A stretch of 64,000 bases of DNA from AC-37 sp036386455 (GCA_036386455.1 DASVVS010000087.1:1-64000); one strand, 5' to 3'. Shown: positions 25,985-37,948, numbered from the stretch's first letter. The notes: generated by a model not told the origin, from the letters alone. Program-made: numbers and translations.

Positions 25985-26027
25985 GCCGGGCGGGAGCGTA
26001 CATCGACGGCTATCCTCAGCCGCCGCT

Positions 26028-26726
26028 ATGGCAGAGAAGCGACCCACCCTCGCAGTCGAGGAGCGCCCGGAGACGGGCTCCCGCTCATCGCGCCGGCTTC
26101 GCCGCGAGGGTCTGATCCCGGGCGTCGTCTACGGCGGCACCGACGGCGGGTCCACCTCGGTGCGCATAAACGCGCGCGAGCTGCGCAGCGCGCTCCTGTC
26201 CAGCTCCGCGGTGATCGACGTCGCCGTCGGCGGCGGCAAGGCGCGGCCGGTGATCGTCAAGGACCAGCAGCTCCACCCCGTCCGCGACGAGATCGTGCAC
26301 ATCGACCTGCTCGAGGTCCGCCTCGACGAGAAGATCCAGACGACCGTCCCGCTCGAGCTCGAGGGCGCCGAGGAGGCGCCGGGCGCGAAGGAGGGCGGCG
26401 TGGTCGAGCACGTCACGCGCGAGCTCAACATCGAGTCGCTTCCCACGTCGATCCCCGAGCGGATCGTCGCGGACGTCTCGCACATGGAGGCGGCCGCCAC
26501 GATGCACCTCTCCGAGCTGACCCCGCCCGAGGGCGTCGTGTTCCTCGACGACCCGGAGGAGACGATCGTCGCGACGGTCACGATCCCGACCGAGGTGACC
26601 GAGCCCGAGATCGAGGAGGAGACCGAGCTGGTCGGCGACGCCGCCGCGGCCGTGACCGGCGACGCCGCCGGCGAGGAGGGCGCCGCGCCCGCCGAGGGCG
26701 AGGGCGGAGGCGGCGGAGACTCCTGA
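26028..26726 (+). CDS. rplY: 50S ribosomal protein L25, CTC form
   Basis: The 232-aa protein has the 5S-rRNA-binding L25 domain (SRSSRRLRREGLIPGVVYGG...HPVRDEIVHIDLLEV) followed by a C-terminal beta domain. The acidic Gly/Glu tail is typical of the long CTC-type L25. A TATCCT box ends 11 nt before the ATG at 26028. It is divergent from the ABC1 kinase gene. The stop codon (within CTGA) overlaps the only plausible start of pth. Confidence 0.93.
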   Translation: MAEKRPTLAVEERPETGSRSSRRLRREGLIPGVVYGGTDGGSTSVRINARELRSALLSSSAVIDVAVGGGKARPVIVKDQQLHPVRDEIVHIDLLEVRLDEKIQTTVPLELEGAEEAPGAKEGGVVEHVTRELNIESLPTSIPERIVADVSHMEAAATMHLSELTPPEGVVFLDDPEETIVATVTIPTEVTEPEIEEETELVGDAAAAVTGDAAGEEGAAPAEGEGGGGGDS

Positions 26727-27295
26727 GTCTCCTTCGCCGCGGCGGAGGCCGCGTCGACTGGCTCATCGTGGGCCTCGGGAACCCCGGGGCGAAGTACGAG
26801 GCGACTCGCCACAACGTCGGCTTCGAGGTCGCGAACCTGCTCGCGACGCGCTGGGAGCTCCCGCGCGCGAAGAAGAAGTACGCCGGCCTGTTCACCGACG
26901 GCCGCACGATGCCCGGCGGCCCGCGCGTGGGAGTGCTGCTGCCGCAGACCTACATGAACGAGGCGGGCAGCTCCGTAAGCCCCGCCCGCGGCGCGCTGGG
27001 CGTTGAGCTCGACCGCATCGTGGTCGTGCACGACGAGATCGACTTTCCGTTCGGGCGCATCGAGACGCGGCTCGGCGGCGGCACCGGCGGCCACAACGGG
27101 CTCAAGTCGCTGCGCGACGGCCTCGGCAGCCCGGACTTCCACCGCGTGCGGGTGGGGGTGGGGCGGCCCGACACGACCGACCCCGAGATCGTCAGCTCGT
27201 ACGTGCTGGGCCGCTTCGTCGAGTCGCGCGACGAGGTGCGTGACCTGATCGAGCGCGCCGCGGGCGCCACCGAGCGGCTGATCCGCGAGCCCTAG
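26723..27295 (+). CDS. pth: peptidyl-tRNA hydrolase, apparently with a CTG start
   Basis: Pth releases peptides from peptidyl-tRNA that dissociates from ribosomes. The core motifs are present: DWLIVGLGNPGAKYEATRHN, the catalytic His-containing RHNVGFE, QTYMNEAG and HDEIDFPFGR with GGGTGGHNGLKSL. No ATG or GTG lies in frame just before WLIVGLGNPG. The next in-frame GTG, at 26768, would delete conserved residues. A CTG at 26723 overlaps the rplY TGA (CTGA), like the GTGA/TTGA couplings elsewhere in the window. The stop shares CTAG with the convergent Fic gene. Confidence 0.9.
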   Translation: MSLLRRGGGRVDWLIVGLGNPGAKYEATRHNVGFEVANLLATRWELPRAKKKYAGLFTDGRTMPGGPRVGVLLPQTYMNEAGSSVSPARGALGVELDRIVVVHDEIDFPFGRIETRLGGGTGGHNGLKSLRDGLGSPDFHRVRVGVGRPDTTDPEIVSSYVLGRFVESRDEVRDLIERAAGATERLIREP

Positions 27296-28485
27296 GCTCG
27301 CTCGGTCCCCTCGTTGAGGATCGCGAGATAGCGGTCGTAGTAGTACACGCGTCCGCGCAAGCGACCAGTCGCCTCCTTCGCGATCCCTAATTGCTCGAGT
27401 CGACCGAGCGCAGTGGTGACCGTTGGCTCGGACAGGCCGGTCAGAGTGGCGGCGGCCGGAATGGTCGAGGCCAGGTAACGAATCAGCAGTTCGTGAACCG
27501 TGAGCGCCGATCCCGCGGCTCGCCCGAGACCTTGGATGCGGTGGCGATCCGCCTCGACCATCTCGACGATTCGCTGGGTTGTGTCCGTCGCGCTGGTGCT
27601 GACCTCGATGACGCCTCGGAGGAAGAACTCCGTCCATTCCTCCCATGTCCCGTGGGTGCGAACTCTCTGCAGGTGTTCGTAGTAGGCCGCCCGGTGTCGC
27701 TTCAGGTGCAGGCTGAGGTAGAGCAGCGGCCTCGTCAGGACCTTCTCCGCGTAGAGCAGGAGCGTTATCAGGAGGCGCCCGACACGTCCGTTCCCGTCGA
27801 GGAACGGGTGGATGGTCTCGAACTGAGCATGCGCTAAGGCCGCCTTCAGGAGGATCGGTGTTCGGTTCGGACGGTCGTTCAGGAACTCCTCCAGCGCCCC
27901 CATGGCGGCCAGGACTTCGTGCGGCGGCGGCGGAACGAAGATCGCGTCCCCCGGCCGGGTCCCCCCGATCCAGTTCTGGGTCCTCCTGAACTCGCCGGGA
28001 TCCCGGCGTTCCCCGCGTCCGGATTGCAGCAGGTGAGCATGAACCTCTTTGATCAGCCGCAGGCTCATCGGCAACCCTTCGTCCAGGCGACTGATGCCGT
28101 GGTTCATCGCGGCCACGTAATTGGAGGTCTCCTGTACGTCACTGGCGGGTCCGGTCAGAGCGGCGCCCTGCTCGAACAGCACGAGGTCTGAGAGGGAGGA
28201 CTGCGTGCCCTCGATCTGGGATGAGAGCACCGCTTCGCGGCGTACGTAGGTTCGAATGAACCGGTCGGGATCAGGAAGCAGAAGCGCGACGCCATCCAGT
28301 CGTCCCAGTGCCTGGTTGGCCTCATCGAGCATCGTTTGGAGGTGAGCGTCGATCTCGAGCGAGGGCTCTGGCGGGAGGGGGCGTGGCATAAACGCCCAAA
28401 ACGGTTCGGGTCCTCCTTGCTGCTGGACGAAGCGTCCCGCCCGGGTCGATCCGGTCGGTGCGGGGGTTGTCGTATCTGCCGCCAT
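27292..28485 (-). CDS. Fic-domain protein with N-terminal inhibitory helix (class II) and C-terminal winged helix
   Basis: The 397-aa protein carries the Fic core HPFLDGNGRVGR (residues 226-237), complete for AMP-transferase activity. An N-terminal inhibition motif is SSQIEG (residues 88-93, S-x-x-x-E-G), typical of class II Fic proteins that block their own ATP site. The C-terminal 90 residues look like a winged helix-turn-helix (LTGLSEPTVTTALGRLEQLG), so DNA-linked regulation is possible. Codon use is less G/C-biased than in neighbours, and it separates pth from mfd, which points to acquired DNA. The targets are unknown. Confidence 0.92.
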   Translation of the reverse strand: MAADTTTPAPTGSTRAGRFVQQQGGPEPFWAFMPRPLPPEPSLEIDAHLQTMLDEANQALGRLDGVALLLPDPDRFIRTYVRREAVLSSQIEGTQSSLSDLVLFEQGAALTGPASDVQETSNYVAAMNHGISRLDEGLPMSLRLIKEVHAHLLQSGRGERRDPGEFRRTQNWIGGTRPGDAIFVPPPPHEVLAAMGALEEFLNDRPNRTPILLKAALAHAQFETIHPFLDGNGRVGRLLITLLLYAEKVLTRPLLYLSLHLKRHRAAYYEHLQRVRTHGTWEEWTEFFLRGVIEVSTSATDTTQRIVEMVEADRHRIQGLGRAAGSALTVHELLIRYLASTIPAAATLTGLSEPTVTTALGRLEQLGIAKEATGRLRGRVYYYDRYLAILNEGTERA

Positions 28486-28520
28486 TTGCTTAACGAAAGG
28501 TTGCTTCGGGAGCGGTAGAG

Positions 28521-28554
28521 CTTACTAAAGAAACAGGCTACATCTTTTGGTAAG
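28521..28554. promoter_or_regulatory. AT-rich imperfect inverted repeat upstream of the Fic gene
   Basis: CTTACTAAAGA (28521-28531) and TCTTTTGGTAAG (28543-28554) are near-perfect inverted arms separated by 11 bp, with one bulged base. They sit 36 bp before the Fic start codon in the most AT-rich stretch of this region. The Fic protein ends in a winged helix, so this could be its own operator, overlapping the promoter. Confidence 0.45.
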
Positions 28555-28636
28555 CCCGCCTTCAGCCCAAGCTTCGTTGGGTACGGCGGCTCCTAGACTC
28601 GAACGGCCGGCCGCGCGCAGATCGCGGTCGCTCCGC

Positions 28637-31990
<3,354 letters not shown>

Positions 31991-32087
31991 CGCGCTTCCG
32001 CTAGGATCGCCTCCGCGCGCCGGTGGGGGAGGCTCTTGCGCTGCCCGGCCTTAGGCGCGCTTGAACCCGGCCCATTTGACTCCTCAC

Positions 32088-33434
32088 ATGCCCAAGACCC
32101 TCCGTTTCTCAGTTCTTCTCGCGGCGTTCGCCGCCATCGCCGCCATCGCCACCGGCTGCGGGAACGACGTTCCCTCCGGCGCCGTGGCCAAGGTCGGCGA
32201 CAACCAGATCAAGAAGGCCGCCTTCGACCACTGGCTCCAGGCCGCCGCGCGCCAGCAGTCGCAGGGCCAGCCCGGCCAGGCGGCCGCGCCGGTCACGGTG
32301 CCGGACCCACCCGACTTCCCGAAGTGCATCGCCGCCAAGAAGAAGGCCGTCCCGCAGCAGCAGGGCGCCGCGCCCACGCCGGACGCCCAGCTCAAGGACC
32401 AGTGCAAGCAGGAGTACGACGGTCTCAAGGAGCAGACGATGCAGTTCCTGATCTCCGCCGAGTGGCTCCAGCAGGAGGCCAAGAAGCGGAAGGTCGACGC
32501 CACCCCGCAGGAGGTCCAGAAGACCTTCGAGGAGCAGAAGAAGCAGGCGTTCCCGAAGGAGAAGGACTACCAGGAGTTCCTCAAGACCTCCGGCCGCACC
32601 CAGGAGGACCTGCTCTTCCAGGTGAAGCTGTCGGTGCTCACCAACCAGCTCCAGCAGAAGGTCGTCGAGGGCAAGGGCGAGCCGAAGCCCGACGAGATCG
32701 AGAAGTACTACAACGAGAACAAGGAGCGCTTCTCGACGCCCGAGAGCCGCGACCTGCTCGTGGTGCTCACCAAGACGGAGGGCGACGCGAAGAAGGCGAA
32801 GGCCGAGCTCGACGGCGGAGCCGCCTGGAAGGACGTCGTCAAGAAGTACTCGGAGGACACGGCCTCCAAGTCCCAGGGCGGCAAGCTCCCCGGCGTGACC
32901 AAGGGAACCCAGGAGAAGGCGTTCGACGACGCGATCTTCGGCGCCAAGCAGGGTGAGACCCAGGGCCCGGTCAAGACCCAGTTCGGCTTCTACGTCTTCG
33001 AGGTGACGAAGGTCACCGCCGCCACGCAGCAGACGCTCCAGCAGGCCACCGAGACGATCAAGAACCTGCTCAAGTCGCAGTCGCAGCAGGAGGCGCTGAA
33101 CGACTTCGTCAAGGACTTCCAGAAGCGCTGGCGCGACGAGACCGTCTGCGACGAGGCCTACGAGACGAGCCAGTGCAAGAACGGCCCGAAGCCTCCGGAC
33201 GAGCAGCAGCAGCAGACGCAGAACCAGCCGCAGGGCGCTCCGCCCACCAAGGACGGCGCCCAGGGGCCGGCGCCCGCGACGCCGCTTCCGGGCGGCGTAC
33301 CCGGCCAGGTTCCGCAGGGCGCTCCCCCCGGGGCCGGCGGCGCACCGCCGCAGGGCGCTCCGCCGCAGGGTGCGCCCCCGCAGGGCGCGCCTCCGCAGGG
33401 CGCTCCGCCGCAGCAGGTCCCGCCGGGCGGCTAG
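32088..33434 (+). CDS. PpiC-type peptidyl-prolyl isomerase lipoprotein with PQGAPP tail
   Basis: The 448-aa product begins with a lipoprotein signal (FSVLLAAFAAIAAIATGC), giving a lipidated Cys about residue 25. A SurA-like helical region comes next. The parvulin domain is in about residues 220-315 (STPESRDLLVV...FGFYVFEVTKV). The C-terminus is a Gln/Pro/Gly repeat (PQGAPP units). It probably acts as an extracytoplasmic foldase. I used the ATG at 32088; a TTG at 32061 would only lengthen the signal peptide. Confidence 0.88.
   Translation: MPKTLRFSVLLAAFAAIAAIATGCGNDVPSGAVAKVGDNQIKKAAFDHWLQAAARQQSQGQPGQAAAPVTVPDPPDFPKCIAAKKKAVPQQQGAAPTPDAQLKDQCKQEYDGLKEQTMQFLISAEWLQQEAKKRKVDATPQEVQKTFEEQKKQAFPKEKDYQEFLKTSGRTQEDLLFQVKLSVLTNQLQQKVVEGKGEPKPDEIEKYYNENKERFSTPESRDLLVVLTKTEGDAKKAKAELDGGAAWKDVVKKYSEDTASKSQGGKLPGVTKGTQEKAFDDAIFGAKQGETQGPVKTQFGFYVFEVTKVTAATQQTLQQATETIKNLLKSQSQQEALNDFVKDFQKRWRDETVCDEAYETSQCKNGPKPPDEQQQQTQNQPQGAPPTKDGAQGPAPATPLPGGVPGQVPQGAPPGAGGAPPQGAPPQGAPPQGAPPQGAPPQQVPPGG
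33341..33415 (+). repeat. 15-bp tandem repeat encoding PQGAP
   Basis: Within the 3' end of the PpiC gene, near-identical 15-bp units (CCGCAGGGCGCTCCG and variants) are repeated about four to five times in frame, encoding PQGAP. Such units expand and contract by slippage, so the tail length probably varies between strains. Confidence 0.7.
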
Positions 33435-33442
33435 CCACTCGG

Positions 33443-34198
33443 GTGGCGGAGCCCGCGCGCGACGAAGTACCGGCCTCCGAGGCGTCGGCCGCAGCCGCAA
33501 CCGCGGTCAGGCGCCTCGACGAGGTCACCCGCCACCTGCGTGTGGAGTGCCCCTGGGACCGCGAGCAGGACGAGCGCTCGATCGTGCCGCACACCGTCGA
33601 GGAGGCCTACGAGCTGGCGGACGCCGCCCAGCGCGGTGACGACGCCAAGCTGCTCGACGAGCTCGGCGACGTGCTCTTCCAGGTCCACTTCCTCGCGCTG
33701 CTGCTCGAGGAGCGCGGCTCGGGCGGCCTGGCCGACGTGGCCGAGCACTGCCGGACCAAGCTGATCCGCCGCCACCCGCACGTGTTCGGCGACGTGGCGG
33801 TCGAGGGCGCCGCCGAGGTCCTGCGCAACTGGGACCAGATCAAGCAGGGGGAGGAGGGCCGCGAGGCCGGGATCTTCGGCGACGTGCCGGAGACGCTCCC
33901 CGGGCCGCTGTATGCCCGCAAGCTGCTGAGGCGGGCCGGCGGGGCCGGGCACGAATGGCCGGCCGAGGGGGCGCGCGAGCGGCTCGCCTCCGCGGCGGCG
34001 CGCGCGGCCGCCATGCCCGCGGGTGAGGGCACGGAGCCGGGAGCGATCATGGACGGCGGGCGCGACGAGCGCTTCGACGCGGTGGGCGAGCTCCTGCTCG
34101 CGGCCGTCGCGCTCGCGCGCGAGCTGAGGGTGGACCCGGAGCTGTCGCTGCGCGCGGCCGCCGAACGGATGAAGACCGAGATCACAGGAGGACGATGA
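33443..34198 (+). CDS. mazG: MazG-family nucleoside triphosphate pyrophosphohydrolase
   Basis: MazG hydrolyses nucleoside triphosphates to monophosphates and clears aberrant nucleotides. The 251-aa protein has CPWDREQDERS, the metal-binding EEAYELADA and LLDELGDVLFQVHF motifs (ExxE and ExxD), and KLIRRHPHVFGDV. I used the GTG at 33443, 9 bp after the PpiC stop. The 3' end contains AGGAGG as a Shine-Dalgarno for eno, and the stop overlaps the eno ATG (ATGA). mazG before eno is a common actinobacterial arrangement. Confidence 0.92.
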   Translation: MAEPARDEVPASEASAAAATAVRRLDEVTRHLRVECPWDREQDERSIVPHTVEEAYELADAAQRGDDAKLLDELGDVLFQVHFLALLLEERGSGGLADVAEHCRTKLIRRHPHVFGDVAVEGAAEVLRNWDQIKQGEEGREAGIFGDVPETLPGPLYARKLLRRAGGAGHEWPAEGARERLASAAARAAAMPAGEGTEPGAIMDGGRDERFDAVGELLLAAVALARELRVDPELSLRAAAERMKTEITGGR

Positions 34199-35475
34199 GT
34201 CACATCGAGCAGATCCACGCGCGGCAGGTGCTGGACAGCCGCGGCAACCCGACCGTCGAGGTCGAGCTGACGCTGGACTCCGGAGCCGCCGGGCGCGCGA
34301 TCGTGCCCTCCGGCGCCTCGACCGGCGAGTTCGAGGCCGTCGAGCTGCGCGACGGCGGCGACGCCTGGGCCGGCAAGGGCGTCTCGCGGGCGGTCGAGAA
34401 CGTCAACGGCGAGCTGGCCGAGGCGCTGCGCGGCGCCGACGCCGCCGACCAGCAGGGCCTGGACGGTCGCATGATCGAGCTCGACGGCACCCCGAACAAG
34501 GGCCGGCTCGGCGCCAACGCGATCCTCGGCGTGTCGCTGGCGGCGGCCAAGGCGGCCGCGAGCGAGAACGGCCTGACGCTCTGGCGCTACCTCGGCGGCG
34601 ACGCGGCCCGGATCCTCCCGGTCCCGATGATGAACGTGCTGAACGGCGGCGCGCACGCCGACAACAGCGTCGACTTCCAGGAGTTCATGATCGTGCCGGC
34701 GGGGGCGTCCTCGTTCTCGGAGGGGCTGCGCACGGGTGTCGAGGTCTTCCACGCGCTGAAGAAGGCGCTCCACGACCGGGGCCTCTCCACCGCGGTGGGC
34801 GACGAGGGCGGCTTCGCACCCGACCTCGACTCGAACGAGGCCGCGCTCGGGATGCTGACCGACGGCATCGAGGCCGCGGGCTACCGCCCCGGCGAGGACG
34901 TCTTCATCGCGCTCGACCCCGCCACGAGCGAGCTGCGCGACGGCGACGCCTACGACCTGACCCACGAGCAGCGGCGGCTCTCGTCGGAGGAGATGGCCGA
35001 CTACTGGGCCGGCATAGCCTCGCGCTACCCGGTCGTCTCGATCGAGGACGGCATGGACGAGGAGGACTGGGACGGCTGGCGGGCGCTGACCGAGCGGATC
35101 GGCGACCGCGTGCAGCTCGTGGGCGACGACCTGTTCGTGACCAACACCGAGCGCCTGAAGCGCGGCATCGACTCGGACACGGCCAACTCCATCCTCATCA
35201 AGGTCAACCAGATCGGCACGCTGACGGAGACGCTCGCGGCGATCCGCATGGCCCACGAGGCCGGCTACACCGCCGTCATGTCGCACCGCTCGGGCGAGAC
35301 CGAGGACGTGACGATCGCCGACCTCGCGGTCGCCACCGGCTGCGGCCAGATCAAGACCGGCGCTCCGTCGCGTTCGGACCGCGTGGCCAAGTACAACCAG
35401 CTCCTGCGGATCGAGGAGGCGCTGGGGGCGGACGGGGAGTACCCCGGCCGCAGCGTGTTCCAGAGCGGCGCGTGA
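34195..35475 (+). CDS. eno: enolase
   Basis: Enolase converts 2-phosphoglycerate to phosphoenolpyruvate. The 426-aa product has HARQVLDSRGNPTVEVE, PSGASTGEFEA, GDEGGFAPDL with the catalytic Glu, the metal ligands in VSIEDGMDEEDW and GDDLFVTN, and the catalytic Lys in ILIKVNQIGTLTE. SHRSGETED completes the site. It is coupled to mazG by an ATGA overlap with an AGGAGG site 6 nt upstream. Confidence 0.97.
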   Translation: MSHIEQIHARQVLDSRGNPTVEVELTLDSGAAGRAIVPSGASTGEFEAVELRDGGDAWAGKGVSRAVENVNGELAEALRGADAADQQGLDGRMIELDGTPNKGRLGANAILGVSLAAAKAAASENGLTLWRYLGGDAARILPVPMMNVLNGGAHADNSVDFQEFMIVPAGASSFSEGLRTGVEVFHALKKALHDRGLSTAVGDEGGFAPDLDSNEAALGMLTDGIEAAGYRPGEDVFIALDPATSELRDGDAYDLTHEQRRLSSEEMADYWAGIASRYPVVSIEDGMDEEDWDGWRALTERIGDRVQLVGDDLFVTNTERLKRGIDSDTANSILIKVNQIGTLTETLAAIRMAHEAGYTAVMSHRSGETEDVTIADLAVATGCGQIKTGAPSRSDRVAKYNQLLRIEEALGADGEYPGRSVFQSGA

Positions 35476-35488
35476 GCCGCCGCCGGCG

Positions 35489-35725
35489 TCACTTCAGCCG
35501 CCGCAGGTGATCGACGGCCACGAGCTCGGGCTCGAGCTCCGTGCCGAGCCGGTACTCGCGATGGGTCGTGGCCGTCGTGATCTGCACGCGCACCCCGTCG
35601 CGCGCGGCGAGCATCACGAAGTCGACGGCGTCCGGCTCCTTGGCCACGACGGCCGCGAACAGGCGCGCCTCCCACGGGGAGAGCAGCATCAGGTGCCCGC
35701 CTGGCCGGAATCCGTGCGTGTCCAC
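35489..35725 (-). CDS. small hypothetical protein
   Basis: The 78-aa product (MLLSPWEARLFAAVVAKEPDAV...) has no membrane helix or recognised motif and appears to be a small alpha/beta protein. It is divergent from the TetR gene across a 48-bp AT-rich gap. On the minus strand that gap carries two GGTTGA(A/T)T direct repeats, possible operator half-sites. It ends 13 bp from the convergent enolase stop. I do not recognise the family. Confidence 0.65.
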   Translation of the reverse strand: MDTHGFRPGGHLMLLSPWEARLFAAVVAKEPDAVDFVMLAARDGVRVQITTATTHREYRLGTELEPELVAVDHLRRLK

Positions 35726-35773
35726 CGGATGAATTCAACCACGTTTCTATGCCACTCGTCATAATCAACCGAA

Positions 35774-36346
35774 ATGCCATCTGACGCTCGCAGGCAGATG
35801 ATCCGCAGCGCCGCGCACCTCTTCCGCCGGCACGGCTACAGCGGCACCGGATTTCGGGACGTGATCGCGCACAGCGGCGCGCCGCGGGGGTCGATCTACC
35901 ACCACTTCCCCGGCGGCAAGGCCGAGCTGGCGGCCGAGACGGTGCGGCGCGTGGGCGAGCGCATCGGTTCCGATCTCGACCCGCTGGCCGAGCGGGGGGA
36001 GGCCCTGGAGATGCTCGCCCAGCTCGTGTCCCTGTGGCGGCAGACGCTGCTGGACAGCGACTTCCGCGCCGGGTGCCCGGTCCTCGCGGTGGCCATCGAG
36101 GATCACCCCGAGTCGCCGCAGCTGGCCCCGGCGGCGGCGGAGAGCTTCGCCCGGCTGATGCGGCCGCTGGGCGAGGCCGTGCGGCGCGCAGGGGCAAGCG
36201 ACGAGCGCGCGGGGCGCCTGGCCGTGCTGATCTTCGCCAGCCTCGAGGGCGCGGTCGCCCTGTGCCGCGTCACGCGCGGCCTCGACCCGCTCGACGACGT
36301 CGAGGCCGAGCTCGAGCGAGCCGTGCGGGCCGCGATCGCGCAATAG
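35774..36346 (+). CDS. TetR-family transcriptional regulator
   Basis: The 190-aa protein has the TetR helix-turn-helix at the N-terminus (SAAHLFRRHGYSGTGFRDVIAHSGAPRGSIYHHFPGGKAEL). Its C-terminal domain (SDFRAGCPVLAVAIEDH) resembles the YxaF/LmrA-like TetR subgroup, often repressors of efflux or xenobiotic genes. The target is probably its own divergent promoter region at 35726-35773. It interrupts the usual eno-ftsB adjacency. The ligand is unknown. Confidence 0.88.
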   Translation: MPSDARRQMIRSAAHLFRRHGYSGTGFRDVIAHSGAPRGSIYHHFPGGKAELAAETVRRVGERIGSDLDPLAERGEALEMLAQLVSLWRQTLLDSDFRAGCPVLAVAIEDHPESPQLAPAAAESFARLMRPLGEAVRRAGASDERAGRLAVLIFASLEGAVALCRVTRGLDPLDDVEAELERAVRAAIAQ

Positions 36347-36393
36347 CGCTGGCGGCGGCAGGACCGCCGGGCACGGCGGCGAACCTGCGCGGA

Positions 36394-36732
36394 ATGGCCC
36401 GCGCCGCAGCCGCCACGACCTCTACGCCACGCCGCCGCCCGGCACCCGCCGGCCGCCGGGCGGGCGGCATCCGCTGGGAGCGCGTGGGCCGGTTCGCGCT
36501 GCTCGGCGTGCTCGGCATCATCGTGCTCCTCTACATCCCCCCGGTCACGCACTGGTTCCAGCAGCGCGGCACCGCGGAGCGAAGCGCGGAGCAGCTGCGC
36601 GACCTGGAGACCGAGCGGGCGCGGCTGCGCACCCGCCTGCGCGAGCTGAGCGGCCCCGGCGCGGTCGAGCGCGAGGCGCGCAAGCTGGGCATGACGCGGC
36701 GCGACGAGCGCCCGTACGTGGTCACTCCGTAG
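36394..36732 (+). CDS. FtsB/DivIC-like septum formation initiator
   Basis: The 112-aa product has a basic N-terminal cytoplasmic region, one membrane helix (ALLGVLGIIVLLYIPPVTHW) and a short coiled coil (RSAEQLRDLETERARLRTRLREL). It ends with the conserved VEREARKLGMTRRDERPYVV, the pattern of FtsB/DivIC division proteins that bind FtsL and FtsQ. Such genes commonly follow eno, as here. The ATG at 36394 is chosen; the frame upstream only shadows the TetR gene. Confidence 0.85.
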   Translation: MARAAAATTSTPRRRPAPAGRRAGGIRWERVGRFALLGVLGIIVLLYIPPVTHWFQQRGTAERSAEQLRDLETERARLRTRLRELSGPGAVEREARKLGMTRRDERPYVVTP

Positions 36733-36769
36733 CGCGCCGGGCGGGCCCCGCCTCGCTACCTTCGGCGGC

Positions 36770-37063
36770 GTGTCCTACGCCCTCGAGAACGCGCTCTTCC
36801 AGTGGGAGGAGGCCGAGCGCCGCATCCGCGCCGCCGAGCCGGGCGACCGCGTCCGCTTCGAGCGCCTGGCCATGCGCGTGCTCGAGGGCCTGCGCCAGAA
36901 GCTCGGCTCCGAGTTCACGATCCAGGAGCTGAGCGACCTCTACGGCTCCGAGCCGGACTGGACGCATGACGCGATCCCGTCGCTGGCGGTCGATGCGGCC
37001 TTCGCCCGCTACGCGCGCGAGGCGTCGGACTTCGGCGGCGGCCGGCCGCGCTCGCCGTTCTAG
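36770..37063 (+). CDS. small conserved-looking hypothetical protein
   Basis: This GTG-started frame encodes 97 residues, mostly helical and charged (LFQWEEAERRIRAAEPGDRVRFERL; EFTIQELSDLYGSEPDW), without membrane segments. TACCTT ends 7 nt before the start, fitting the leaderless pattern seen elsewhere. The stop shares CTAG with the convergent 37060-37773 gene. The family is unknown to me. The QELSDLYG segment could be a small helix-turn-helix-like element, but this is weak. Confidence 0.75.
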   Translation: MSYALENALFQWEEAERRIRAAEPGDRVRFERLAMRVLEGLRQKLGSEFTIQELSDLYGSEPDWTHDAIPSLAVDAAFARYAREASDFGGGRPRSPF

Positions 37064-37773
37064 GCGTCGAAGGCGTCCGGATCCGGCCCGGCGGGCTCGC
37101 CGCCGTCGCCGGAGGCCGCGTCGCCGGAGGCCGCGCCGCTGTCGCCGGCCGCGACGCCGTCGCCGGAGGGCGCGCCGGCGTCGGCCGCGTCCTCGCCGGA
37201 GTCCCCCGAGCTCTCGGGGGAGCCGTCGGCGCCCGCGCGGCGGATCACGATCTGGTCGCGCTCGACCGAGACCGTCACCGGCCGGTGGCCGGCCCAGTGC
37301 TCGGCGTAGACCGGGTCGTCCTGCACGGCGGGGTCGAGCCACAGGCCGTAGCCCTCCTCGCCGTGGTCGAAGGTTCCCTCGAGCGCGCGCTTGCGGCCGC
37401 CGCGCCGCGCGCGACCACCGCGCCGTCCGCGGCGCCGGCGCGGGCGTTCCTCGCCCGAGTCGTCGCCGTCCTTGTCCTCGCCCTCCTCGCCGTCCTCGTC
37501 CTCGTCGGTCTCCTCCGGCTCGGCGTCGAGGGCGGCGGCGATCAGGGCCTCGTCCTGCTCGCGCAGGTCCTGCTCCTCGTCGGCCACGGGCCCGCGGGCG
37601 CCGTCGCCGTTCTCGGGGTCGGCCTCGGGCGGGGCCAGCTCGTGCTCGCGCTTGAAGGCCACGAGGTCGCCGACGCTGACGTCCAGCTGGTGGGCGATCC
37701 AGGCATCGGTCCGGCCCTGCTGGACCCAGCTCCGGATCTGGTTCAGCTGCGGTTTGAGTGAGCGTCGCGCCAC
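37060..37773 (-). CDS. HTH-like protein with acidic, basic RGR and repeat-rich segments
   Basis: The 237-aa product begins with a helix-turn-helix-like region (IRSWVQQGRTDAWIAHQLDVSVGDLVAFKREH, about 13-45). An acidic Asp/Glu block follows (about 75-108), then an Arg/Gly-rich block (RRRRGRRGGRARRGGRKR), a compact central domain (EGTFDHGEEGYGLWLDPAVQDDPVY) and a Ser/Gly/Asp/Ala repeat tail. The Arg/Gly region suggests nucleic-acid binding. I have seen similar layouts in actinobacterial proteins of unknown function. Its promoter region faces csrA. Confidence 0.75.
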   Translation of the reverse strand: MARRSLKPQLNQIRSWVQQGRTDAWIAHQLDVSVGDLVAFKREHELAPPEADPENGDGARGPVADEEQDLREQDEALIAAALDAEPEETDEDEDGEEGEDKDGDDSGEERPRRRRGRRGGRARRGGRKRALEGTFDHGEEGYGLWLDPAVQDDPVYAEHWAGHRPVTVSVERDQIVIRRAGADGSPESSGDSGEDAADAGAPSGDGVAAGDSGAASGDAASGDGGEPAGPDPDAFDA

Positions 37774-37948
37774 GGGCGCGGAACCCTACCAACGGCGCCT
37801 TCCGGGCCTCCTGCCCGTCGCTGCCGCCCCTGGTGAGACGCTCCTTGCGCGAGGCCTTACACTGGGCCCTTCGGGAAAGGATTCCTTGAGTAGCGACGGT
37901 CAACCAAAAGAGCGACCGGGTCGCCGGTTAGGGTTGCCAGGAGGCGCC

